The translations under genes and the position numbers were made by a program. This document shows positions 41,349 to 48,161 of a DNA stretch of 48,161 nt, piece after piece. The stretch's first letter is position 1. Each line of letters begins with the position of its first letter. This DNA comes from Virgibacillus sp. AGTR. GTDB lineage: Bacteria > Bacillota > Bacilli > Bacillales > Amphibacillaceae. Where the stretch lies: contig NZ_JAJERH010000028.1 of NCBI RefSeq assembly GCF_016919725.2, positions 1 through 48,161 of the forward strand, in the 5' to 3' direction. The notes below the pieces were generated by a model. That model saw nothing but the letters and a program-made list of their open reading frames with translations. It was not told where the DNA came from and made no database searches.

Positions 41349-41928
41349 TTATGATTCCTTCACGTATAACATCTACCAATATGTATCTGAAGAAGGTTTC
41401 CAGGTAAAAGTTGTCCGAAATAATTGCGTTACCGTTGATGAAGTAAAAGCCCTCAAACCACAGGCAATCATTATTTCTCCAGGTCCTGGCCTGCCAGATC
41501 AAGCTGGTGTCTGCCTGAAAATAGTCAACGCATTCTATCAGCAAATTCCCATTTTAGGCATTTGTTTGGGGCATCAAATTATCGGTGAGGCATTGGGTGC
41601 TTCACTTCGGCAGTCCAACCAAATTATGCATGGAAAGACATCACTAGTTACACATAATGGAGCTGGTATCTTTCAATATTTATCACAGCCGCTTGAAGTC
41701 ATGCGCTATCATTCGTACGTCCTTGCTGAAGAATCACTTCCTCCGCAGCTTGAACTAGTGGCAACATCATTGGAGGACAAAGAGGTGATGGCTATACAGC
41801 ATCCCTTTTACCAAGTATACGGGGTGCAATTTCATCCAGAGTCCATCGGTACAGCCGTCGGTAAGAAAATGATCCATAACTTTATTCAAGGAATAAGAAA
41901 GGAGAATCCCTATGAGAACTTATCTTGA
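41329..41928 (+). CDS. trpG: Anthranilate synthase component II (glutamine amidotransferase)
   Basis: Class I glutamine amidotransferase of 199 residues that feeds ammonia to TrpE. The catalytic triad is visible: Cys in ILGICLGHQIIGEALG, and His and Glu in VQFHPESIGT; the N-terminal LLLDNYDSFTYNIYQY is typical. GGAGGTG lies 8 bases before the ATG. It overlaps both trpE and trpD. Its place inside the trp operon differs from B. subtilis, where the shared pabA/trpG lies in the folate operon, and suggests a Trp-dedicated subunit. Confidence 0.95.
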   Translation: MILLLDNYDSFTYNIYQYVSEEGFQVKVVRNNCVTVDEVKALKPQAIIISPGPGLPDQAGVCLKIVNAFYQQIPILGICLGHQIIGEALGASLRQSNQIMHGKTSLVTHNGAGIFQYLSQPLEVMRYHSYVLAEESLPPQLELVATSLEDKEVMAIQHPFYQVYGVQFHPESIGTAVGKKMIHNFIQGIRKENPYENLS

Positions 41929-42937
41929 AAAATTATTTCATGGACACCATTTAACCGTTGATGAAATGAAAAAGGTGGCGCTTTCCTGCCTGAGTAATTC
42001 GATAACAGAATCTGAAATCGCCGCGTTATTAACCGCATTACAGGTGAAAGGAGAAACTCCTGATGAAATAACTGGCTTGGTAGAAGTCATCCGCTCTCAA
42101 TCATCATATCATACAACAACGATTGAAAATGTCATGGATAACTGTGGAACTGGAGGTGACATGTCGGGAAGTTTTAATATTAGTACCACTTCTGCATTTG
42201 TGATTGCTGGTGCAGGAGTTCCAGTTGCTAAACATGGAAATCGTAGTGTTTCTAGTAAAACTGGGAGTGCAGATGTTTTAGAATCTCTTGGTGTTTCTTT
42301 ATTTTTAACACGCGCACAAGTAGAAGAATCATTGTATAAAAATAACATCGCCTTTTTATTCGCCCCACATGTGCATAACGCACTAAAGCCATTTACAAAG
42401 GTTCGCAAAGACTTAGGATTACCGACCATTTTCAATGTCATTGGCCCATTGACTAACCCAGTTACGTTGAACTCGCAATTTATCGGCGTTTACCGTAAAG
42501 ACAAACTGGAGATTGTAGCTCAAGCATTACGTAACTTAGGTAGAGAACGAGCAATTGTTGTCAACGGTGCTGGGGGTATGGATGAAGCATCACTTTCAGG
42601 CGAAAACCATCTTATCTTGCTTGAAGGTGGAAAACTAAAATCCTTTAGCTTACACCCAGAAGAAGTAGGGTTACCTGTTTACTCTTATGAAGAAATTCAA
42701 GGTGGGGATGCGAAGAAAAACGCTGCGATTACGAAAGACGTGCTAAAAGGTCATTCAAGCGCTTATTTAGATACAGTCATTTTAAATGCAGGGCTTGGAC
42801 TCTATGCACATGGGACAGCATCCTCTATTCAGCAAGGAGTAGAGTTAGCGAAAGAGAGTATTCGCTCTGGCAAAGCGTTAGCATGTTTAACAAGCTTAAT
42901 TGACTTTAGTAAGAAATACGCAAGTGAGGTGGTATGA
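41912..42937 (+). CDS. trpD: Anthranilate phosphoribosyltransferase
   Basis: Transfers phosphoribose from PRPP to anthranilate. It has 341 residues. The PRPP and metal sites are seen as DNCGTGGDMSGSFNIST and KHGNRSVSSKTGSADVLE; the anthranilate channel as FNVIGPLTNP, with the late acidic pair in GMDEASLSG. The start overlaps the end of trpG by 17 bases, with GAAAGGAG upstream, and the stop abuts trpC, consistent with strong translational coupling. Confidence 0.97.
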   Translation: MRTYLEKLFHGHHLTVDEMKKVALSCLSNSITESEIAALLTALQVKGETPDEITGLVEVIRSQSSYHTTTIENVMDNCGTGGDMSGSFNISTTSAFVIAGAGVPVAKHGNRSVSSKTGSADVLESLGVSLFLTRAQVEESLYKNNIAFLFAPHVHNALKPFTKVRKDLGLPTIFNVIGPLTNPVTLNSQFIGVYRKDKLEIVAQALRNLGRERAIVVNGAGGMDEASLSGENHLILLEGGKLKSFSLHPEEVGLPVYSYEEIQGGDAKKNAAITKDVLKGHSSAYLDTVILNAGLGLYAHGTASSIQQGVELAKESIRSGKALACLTSLIDFSKKYASEVV

Positions 42938-43729
42938 ATGACTGTTTTAGAGAATATTATAGCAAGCAAACAAATCGAGGTAGAGCGGCTATTGCAAGTA
43001 TCTATCCCCTTCCATGCTGCCAAACAACCGATCCCTTTTAAGGACACAATAGCTACTTCCTCCGAGGTACAGATTATTTCGGAAATAAAACGTGCCTCCC
43101 CTTCCAAAGGAGATATAAGAACAGAGATTAATCCAGTTGCACAAGCAAAACAATATGAAGCATGTGGTGCAGCAGCCATATCTGTCTTAACAGATACAAC
43201 CTTTTTTAAGGGTTCGATGGAAGATTTGCAAGCAGTTTCTGAAGCGGTTCGAATACCCGTATTATGTAAGGATTTTATTATTCATCCCATCCAAATTGAT
43301 CGCGCTAAAGCCGCTGGTGCTTCCATCGTCCTGTTAATTGTTGCCGCATTATCTAAGCAACAATTACACGATCTATATCATTATGCTATAAACAAAGGGC
43401 TTGAGGTTATTTGCGAAGTACATCAAGTCACAGAATTGGAAGTTTTACTAGAGTTAAACCCTGAAATAATTGGGATTAATAACCGAAATTTAAAAACCTT
43501 TGAGGTCGATTTACAAACAACAGCAAAACTAGCAGCTCTTATTCCACATAGAGATACATTGATTATTAGTGAAAGTGGATTTCGTACCCGTTCTGATGCG
43601 CTTTTGGCACGCGATGCTGGTGCAGAGGTGTTACTTATTGGTGAAACATTAATGCGCGCTACTAACTTATCAAAAGCCTTTAATGAATTAAAAGTTGCAA
43701 AGGAAAGGAGTACAAAGCATGCACGTTAA
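42938..43729 (+). CDS. trpC: Indole-3-glycerol phosphate synthase
   Basis: TIM-barrel enzyme that closes the indole ring from carboxyphenylamino-deoxyribulose phosphate. It has 263 residues. Conserved: ISEIKRASPSKGDI (catalytic Glu and Lys), SVLTDTTFFKGS, VLCKDFIIHPIQI (catalytic Lys), EVICEVHQVTEL, IGINNRNLKTFEVDL and ISESGFRTRSDA. It starts at the base after the trpD stop, with AAGTGAGGTGG providing the ribosome binding site inside trpD. It overlaps trpF by 11 bases. Confidence 0.97.
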   Translation: MTVLENIIASKQIEVERLLQVSIPFHAAKQPIPFKDTIATSSEVQIISEIKRASPSKGDIRTEINPVAQAKQYEACGAAAISVLTDTTFFKGSMEDLQAVSEAVRIPVLCKDFIIHPIQIDRAKAAGASIVLLIVAALSKQQLHDLYHYAINKGLEVICEVHQVTELEVLLELNPEIIGINNRNLKTFEVDLQTTAKLAALIPHRDTLIISESGFRTRSDALLARDAGAEVLLIGETLMRATNLSKAFNELKVAKERSTKHAR

Positions 43730-44351
43730 AATATGCGGCATTCAGTCTGTTGTGGCTGCACTAGCAGCTGTTGATGCTGGGGCTGACTTCATTGGCTTCG
43801 TGTTCGCCAAAAGCAAGCGGTCCATCACTCCAGAAGCTGCTGCTGACATTGTAAATATCCTTCCTCGTTCAGTTAAAACGGTTGGTGTCTTTGTAAATGA
43901 AAGGCTTGAAACAATGAATACGATAGCTTCACAAGTGCCACTTGATTATATCCAGCTCCACGGTGAAGAATCCGCTGCTGCTGCTAACAAATTAAATAGC
44001 AAAATCATTAAAGCATATCCAGTGGATGCTCAACACGTATCTCGTATCGAAGCCTATCCATGCGATTTCTTCTTATTAGATGGACCCGTACAGAAAAGCC
44101 CAGGTGGTAATGGCATTCCATTTGATTGGAATTTATTTAATCATTTACCAATACCAAAAGACAGAATCATGATCGCAGGTGGTCTTACACCGGAAAATGT
44201 TGGAGACGCCATTCGAACACTTCATCCATATGCTGTTGATGTATCAAGTGGAGTCGAAACGAACGGTAACAAAGATCCAGAAAAGATAAAACAATTTATA
44301 GCTAATGCAAAACGAAAGGATGAGTTTCATGATAACCTACACAATGCCTGA
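43719..44351 (+). CDS. trpF: Phosphoribosylanthranilate isomerase
   Basis: Amadori-type isomerase acting between TrpD and TrpC. It has 210 residues and a TIM barrel. Marks: VKICGIQS at the N-terminus (catalytic Cys), [38 protein letters not shown] (catalytic Asp), [12 protein letters not shown] and [18 protein letters not shown]. The open frame begins at 43695, but AAAGGAG stands before the ATG at 43719, which is the natural family start. It overlaps the beginning of trpB. Confidence 0.96.
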   Translation: MHVKICGIQSVVAALAAVDAGADFIGFVFAKSKRSITPEAAADIVNILPRSVKTVGVFVNERLETMNTIASQVPLDYIQLHGEESAAAANKLNSKIIKAYPVDAQHVSRIEAYPCDFFLLDGPVQKSPGGNGIPFDWNLFNHLPIPKDRIMIAGGLTPENVGDAIRTLHPYAVDVSSGVETNGNKDPEKIKQFIANAKRKDEFHDNLHNA

Positions 44352-45525
44352 TTCACATGGGAGATTCGGAAATTTCGGTGGAAGATATGTTCCGGAAACA
44401 TTGATGCCTGCTTTGCTCGAGTTAGAAGAGGCGTATGAAGAGGCAATAAATGATCCAACATTTTGTAAGGAATTAAACGACTATCTAACCCACTATATAG
44501 GTAGAGAAACCCCTTTATATTATGCAGAGAACCTTACAAAGAAGTTAGCGGGGCCACAGATTTATTTAAAACGTGAAGATTTAAACCATACAGGGGCACA
44601 TAAAATCAATAATACGATCGGGCAGGCTCTGTTAACACTTCGAATGGGAAAGAAAAAGGTTGTTGCAGAAACAGGTGCTGGACAACATGGAGTAGCTACT
44701 GCAACGGTTTGCTCTTTGCTTGGTCTCGAATGTGTTGTATTTATGGGTGAAGAGGATATGCGGAGACAGAAGCTGAATGTATTTCGGATGGAACTTTTAG
44801 GTGCAGAGGTACGTAGCGTCAAAAATGGAAGTGGCACCTTAAAAGATGCAGTCAATGATGCACTTAGATATTGGGTAGCAAATGTTGAGGATACACATTA
44901 CATTCTTGGTTCTGTTGTTGGCCCTCATCCATTCCCGAAAATTGTTCGTGATTTTCAGTCGATTATTGGCAAGGAAACAAAACAGCAAATCCTCAAGCAA
45001 GATGGTTCATTACCAGATGCTATTATTGCATGTGTAGGTGGAGGCAGTAATGCGATGGGAATGTTTTATCCTTTTATTGAGGATGAGCAAGTAAAGCTGT
45101 ATGGTGTCGAAGCCGGAGGAGCTGGATTAGATACAAACCAGCATGCATCTGTATTAGTACATCCAAGCCCTGGGATATTACATGGAACGATGACGAATTT
45201 ACTACAGGATACACACGGTCAAATTCAAGAGGCCTTTTCGATATCCGCTGGACTTGATTATCCTGGCGTCGGCCCGGAACATAGTCATTTAAATGATACG
45301 AGGCGTGTAGCATATGTATCTATTACTGACGATGAAGCGGTAACTGCATTTCAAACATTATGCCAAGCCGAAGGCATTATTCCGGCATTAGAAAGTGCAC
45401 ATGCGATTGCTTTTGCTGAAAAACTCGCCATGCAAATGGATTCGGAACAAACCCTAGTAATTTGCCTCTCTGGCCGCGGAGATAAAGATGTTGAGCAAAT
45501 AAAACACGTATTGGAGGATAAATAG
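44329..45525 (+). CDS. trpB: Tryptophan synthase beta chain
   Basis: PLP enzyme that condenses indole with serine. It has 398 residues. Conserved: [35 protein letters not shown] (PLP lysine in the HK pair), [15 protein letters not shown], the phosphate loop [12 protein letters not shown], and LSGRGDKD near the end. The ATG at 44329 is chosen because AAAGGATG precedes it; a more upstream ATG overlaps that site. One base separates its stop from trpA. It should form the alpha2-beta2 complex with TrpA. Confidence 0.97.
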   Translation: MITYTMPDSHGRFGNFGGRYVPETLMPALLELEEAYEEAINDPTFCKELNDYLTHYIGRETPLYYAENLTKKLAGPQIYLKREDLNHTGAHKINNTIGQALLTLRMGKKKVVAETGAGQHGVATATVCSLLGLECVVFMGEEDMRRQKLNVFRMELLGAEVRSVKNGSGTLKDAVNDALRYWVANVEDTHYILGSVVGPHPFPKIVRDFQSIIGKETKQQILKQDGSLPDAIIACVGGGSNAMGMFYPFIEDEQVKLYGVEAGGAGLDTNQHASVLVHPSPGILHGTMTNLLQDTHGQIQEAFSISAGLDYPGVGPEHSHLNDTRRVAYVSITDDEAVTAFQTLCQAEGIIPALESAHAIAFAEKLAMQMDSEQTLVICLSGRGDKDVEQIKHVLEDK

Positions 45526-45526
45526 G

Positions 45527-46300
45527 ATGGGAAAAGAGAGACTGGTTAATTACCTCAATCAATTACAAAATGAAAATAAAAATCTTTTTGTACCCTATAT
45601 CATGGCTGGTGACGGTGGACTGAATAAGCTAAAGGAGCGTACGTTGTTTTTGCAAAATTGCGGTGTAGCTGCGATAGAAGTTGGGATTCCCTTTTCTGAC
45701 CCTGTCGCAGATGGACCAACGATACAGAACGCTGGAAAACGATCACTTGATAATGATACGACGTTAACAGCAGTGCTAGAAGAACTCGAATCCTTTAAGG
45801 ATGAGCGTACCGTAACAATAATTATTATGGCATATAGTAATCCTATATATCGGTATGGTATTGAACGCTTTACTGCATCCTGTGTTCATGCTGGGATAGA
45901 TGGACTAATTATACCAGATCTCCCACTAGAGGAAGAAAAAATGGTAACAGATGCGCTCCAACAAAGTTCTGTTGCATTCATTCGGCTGGCAGCGTTAACT
46001 AGCTCTAGGGAGCGAATTAAAACGTTGGCTCATCGGTCAGAAGGGTTTCTTTATGCCGTCACCGTTACAGGTACAACAGGCGTAAGAACATCTTATGAAA
46101 CTAAAGTAAAGACATATCTACACCAACTAAAACAACAAAGCCCTGTTCCTGTTTTAGCGGGGTTTGGCGTGTCCACTAGCAAACAAGCAAAAGAGCTTAG
46201 TTCTTATTGCGATGGCGTTGTTGTTGGAAGTAAGATTGTCGACCTTTTTCACGAAGGAAAAACAGAAGAAATTAAACAACTGATCCAAGCAAGTATTTAA
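45527..46300 (+). CDS. trpA: Tryptophan synthase alpha chain
   Basis: TIM-barrel subunit that cleaves indole-3-glycerol phosphate and passes indole to TrpB through a tunnel. It has 257 residues. Conserved: FVPYIMAGDG, AAIEVGIPFSDPVADGPTIQNA (catalytic Glu and Asp), IMAYSNPIYRYGIERF, GLIIPDLPLEEE, YAVTVTGTTGVR and AGFGVSTSKQA. TTGGAGG lies upstream of the ATG, inside the end of trpB. It is the last gene of the operon and is followed by a strong terminator. Confidence 0.97.
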   Translation: MGKERLVNYLNQLQNENKNLFVPYIMAGDGGLNKLKERTLFLQNCGVAAIEVGIPFSDPVADGPTIQNAGKRSLDNDTTLTAVLEELESFKDERTVTIIIMAYSNPIYRYGIERFTASCVHAGIDGLIIPDLPLEEEKMVTDALQQSSVAFIRLAALTSSRERIKTLAHRSEGFLYAVTVTGTTGVRTSYETKVKTYLHQLKQQSPVPVLAGFGVSTSKQAKELSSYCDGVVVGSKIVDLFHEGKTEEIKQLIQASI

Positions 46301-46325
46301 GTAGATCGGTCTTCACGATTTCTTA

Positions 46326-46365
46326 GCTTGTAGAAAAACCCCAGTGTTTTCTACAAGCATTTTTT
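46326..46365 (+). terminator. Intrinsic terminator of the trp operon
   Basis: GCTTGTAGAAAA (46326-46337) pairs with TTTTCTACAAGC (46347-46358), then ATTTTTT. It lies 25 bases after the trpA stop. Confidence 0.9.
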
Positions 46366-46474
46366 GTGCGTGGTGTGAGTGAACGCCCGCGTCTTCCCCG
46401 TAAAAACCACACTGTGTGATCTCGGATCGCCCGCTTTCTACAGGATAAGGGAAGGCTTCTGTAGCCTTCTGTAG

Positions 46475-46564
46475 CTATACATCGCAAGCAGAAAAAGCAC
46501 TCTTCTTTTTCAAGGAATCTCCTAGTATTCGCAGCTCTTCACTGAAAGGACATTCCTTTAGCAT
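46475..46564 (-). CDS. Possible 29-residue peptide after the SHOCT gene, doubtful
   Basis: A short frame starting 1 base after the SHOCT gene stop region, with AGAGGAAAA upstream. It encodes a peptide beginning MLKECPFSEELRILG and ending SACDV. I recognise no family. The DNA just beyond (46370-46475) is richer in G+C than its surroundings and contains GAAGGCTTCTGTAGCCTTC. It may be part of a repeated or acquired element, not a gene. Confidence 0.25.
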   Translation of the reverse strand: MLKECPFSEELRILGDSLKKKSAFSACDV

Positions 46565-46565
46565 T

Positions 46566-46766
46566 TTATTTTCCTCTACGCTTACGAGCCCTTTCGTAGA
46601 CCTCTTGGCTTATTTCTCCACGCTGATAGCGCCTCTCTAAAAGCTCGAGGGAATCACTCTTCAGATTGTTTTTGGCACGAAAGCGAATAATAATTACGAT
46701 AATGATAAGTACTAAGCCAATCGACAACCAAAAACGAATGGTTGGATCAATAAAAATTGTATACAT
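46566..46766 (-). CDS. Small membrane protein with SHOCT domain
   Basis: Protein of 66 residues: one transmembrane helix (about residues 11-29, FWLSIGLVLIIIVIIIRF) followed by a short C-terminal SHOCT module (SLELLERRYQRGEISQEVYERARKR reads as the usual LxxRYxxGEIxxEEYxxxK pattern). The domain often mediates oligomerisation. Function unknown. GAGGTGG lies upstream of the ATG. It is convergent with the trp operon. Confidence 0.8.
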   Translation of the reverse strand: MYTIFIDPTIRFWLSIGLVLIIIVIIIRFRAKNNLKSDSLELLERRYQRGEISQEVYERARKRRGK

Positions 46767-46931
46767 TTAACCACCTCTACCCTATTTGCTTTATTTTAAA
46801 TATCATTCCAAGAGAACATTCATTTCATTCTCTAATGTAGCTACTAATATTTTGAAAATACCATGTGAATACTTATATATTTTTTATATTTATCCATACT
46901 ACGTAACCAGAAGATTATGAGGAGGCCTTTT

Positions 46932-47627
46932 ATGGTGGTATATATTGGGAAAATCATTATGTTATATCTCCTTACCATTATCATCATTCGACTAATGGGT
47001 AAATCAGCCTTTGCTCAATTAACTGCACATGATTTAGCCGGTGTTTTTTTCGTTGTGTCACTAGCTGCTGGTCCTCTAGTTACAAATAGCTTCACTAATG
47101 CAATAACAGGCCTTCTTGTTATTGGTACAATTCATATTATCCTTTCAAAGCTTACACTTGTTAATTGGTTAAATAAATTTTTTATCGGTCAGCCAACAAT
47201 TGTCATCAAACATGGAAAACTAATTAAAGCTAATCTAAAGCGCTCTCATTTCACCTTAACTGGTTTATTGTCAAGTATTCGAGAAAAGGGGTATTCCGAT
47301 ATATCCAATATAGACTATGCCATTATTGAACCTAGTGGAGAAATCAGCATCCTTCTAAAACAAGAATTTTCACCTGTCACTCCAATGCACTTAAACATGG
47401 AAACGAAATACCAAGGTCTACCAATAGCTGTCATTATCGAAGGAACCGTACAATATCATAATTTGCAGCTTATGAACAAAAGTGAACAATGGTTAAAAAA
47501 TAGGCTAGAAGCTGTTGGTTATCCAGACCAAAAAACAATTTTTTATGCTGCTGTTCGTGATACAGATCATTTATTAACCATTGATAATGGTAGTGGCATC
47601 CTTGAAGTGCATCAACAAGGAAAATAG
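46932..47627 (+). CDS. DUF421 membrane protein (YetF/YrbG-like)
   Basis: Protein of about 231 residues with three N-terminal helices (the first about residues 6-24), then GKSAFAQLTAHDLAGVFFVV, the conserved entry to the DUF421 domain. The cytoplasmic part has GQPTIVIKHGKLIKANLKRS, the diagnostic block with Arg/Lys-rich follow-on, and an LRE-type LLSSIREKGYSDI segment. B. subtilis homologues are membrane proteins of uncertain role; some are made in spores. The frame opens at 46917, but GAGGAGG lies between that codon and ATG 46932, which is used. Confidence 0.85.
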   Translation: MVVYIGKIIMLYLLTIIIIRLMGKSAFAQLTAHDLAGVFFVVSLAAGPLVTNSFTNAITGLLVIGTIHIILSKLTLVNWLNKFFIGQPTIVIKHGKLIKANLKRSHFTLTGLLSSIREKGYSDISNIDYAIIEPSGEISILLKQEFSPVTPMHLNMETKYQGLPIAVIIEGTVQYHNLQLMNKSEQWLKNRLEAVGYPDQKTIFYAAVRDTDHLLTIDNGSGILEVHQQGK

Positions 47628-47709
47628 CCTCCATAATACAGCAGGTATTTGCTTCCTATTATTTTTTTAGAGCTTATTGTCAATGCTAAGAGAGAGGGAG
47701 GTGTGTGAA

Positions 47710-47865
47710 ATGGCAAAAGATGTGCTTTGCGAAGTAAACAATTGCACGTATTGGGGCGAAGGAAATGTTTGTAATGCTGATCGAATCTACGTGGTTACGC
47801 ACAAACAAACGAAAGCAAAAACAACGGAAGAAACGGATTGTAAGACATTTGTCGCCAAAAGCTAA
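47710..47865 (+). CDS. DUF1540 small Cys-containing protein
   Basis: Protein of 51 residues with the DUF1540 pattern: VLCEVNNCTYWGEGNVCNAD followed by a later DCKTF, giving four Cys likely to bind a metal ion. Family members are common in spore-formers and have unknown function. The frame opens at 47677, but GGGAGGTG lies 9 bases before the ATG at 47710, which also begins the conserved block. Confidence 0.85.
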   Translation: MAKDVLCEVNNCTYWGEGNVCNADRIYVVTHKQTKAKTTEETDCKTFVAKS

Positions 47866-47983
47866 GCATCTTCACCTCTAGAGAAGAACAAGTATGACCG
47901 GGGATGTCTCATATAATTCGTTTAGATACAGCAACTGGATTAATGAGACTCCCTGTTATTTATTTTTGTCATAAACAGTTTGG

Positions 47984-48140
47984 TTTCTATCTCACTGATT
48001 GTTCGTACCACAAGGGTATGACCTAGGCCTTTGAACCAATCGGACATTACATTAACTGGCAATAGACCCCCTATTTATCCATAATGGCTTCCCTTTATTG
48101 CTGGAAGCGGGGGCTTACTGCCAATTATTTGTGGGATAAA
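47984..48140. repeat. Interspersed repeat family D, full copy at the window end
   Basis: Contains CACTGATTGTTCGTACCACA, GGGTATGACCTAGGCC, CCAATCGGACATTACATTAAC-TGGCA and the end GGGGGCTTACTGCCAATTAT-TTGTGGGATAAA. The usual GTGAAACTTC start is missing or diverged. Confidence 0.75.
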
Positions 48141-48161
48141 CTTGCTTTTTCATTTGTCTCT

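Noticed and set aside
20700-48140. CRISPR array from the regularly recurring repeats
   Set aside because: Repeat units are 50-230 bases, separated by whole genes and variable in length. There are no short repeat-spacer units and no cas genes.

Overview
The window looks like chromosomal DNA from a low-GC, endospore-forming member of the Bacillaceae, probably from the Oceanobacillus/Virgibacillus group. This is inferred from protein style, AGGAGG-type ribosome binding sites, sigma-A promoters, a T-box-regulated trp operon, a LysM/GH18 spore-germination glycosidase, a sigma-K-like promoter and Bacillaceae-type interspersed palindromic repeats. No rRNA, tRNA, CRISPR array or complete insertion sequence was seen.

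Layout. 1-4.1 kb: a Fur-controlled yclNOPQ-type catecholate-siderophore (petrobactin-like) ABC importer on the minus strand. 4.2-8.2 kb: a DsbA/FrnE-like thiol oxidoreductase, a metallo-beta-lactamase-fold hydrolase, the tail of an IS91-like transposase abutting a 5'-truncated zinc-ribbon gene, and type 2 isopentenyl-diphosphate isomerase. 8.2-12.1 kb: glpT behind a leader with a cre-like site and an attenuator, a small membrane protein, and a TetR regulator translationally coupled to an HD-domain hydrolase. 12.3-18.8 kb: an RsgA-type GTPase, an aldo/keto reductase, an ABC-F ATPase with a leader-peptide/terminator region, the LysM-GH18 protein and a GNAT protein. 18.9-33 kb: a chemoreceptor, a rhodanese-tag pair, pepT, an MFS transporter, a VanY-like carboxypeptidase, an HD hydrolase, a decayed membrane-protein gene, a fructosamine kinase with an altered C-terminus, a PTS IIC-like protein, a nitroreductase with a Fur box, and ddl.

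33.8-39.0 kb is the least explained part. It holds unrecognised proteins on both strands. One operon starts at a near-perfect sigma-K-type promoter. A coiled-coil protein, a JAMM/Prok-JAB metalloprotease and a 47-residue basic mini-protein with a Gly-Gly-Cys-Cys-Gly tail stand in a row, followed by a Cys/His-rich protein that resembles the SPOCS (DUF3794) domain. I infer a spore-surface locus.

39.0-46.3 kb is a complete trpEGDCFBA operon, which makes tryptophan from chorismate. It is preceded by a sigma-A promoter and two tandem T-box riboswitches, both with a TGG (Trp) specifier. The window ends with a SHOCT protein, a DUF421 membrane protein and a DUF1540 protein.

At least three repeat families are scattered through the intergenic spaces. 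Family A (four copies) lies in each case directly after the U-run of an intrinsic terminator, in the same orientation. One copy separates the second trp T-box from trpE. Family D (nine full, partial or internally deleted copies) ends in GGGATAAA. Family C (two copies) in one case lies exactly between two damaged genes.
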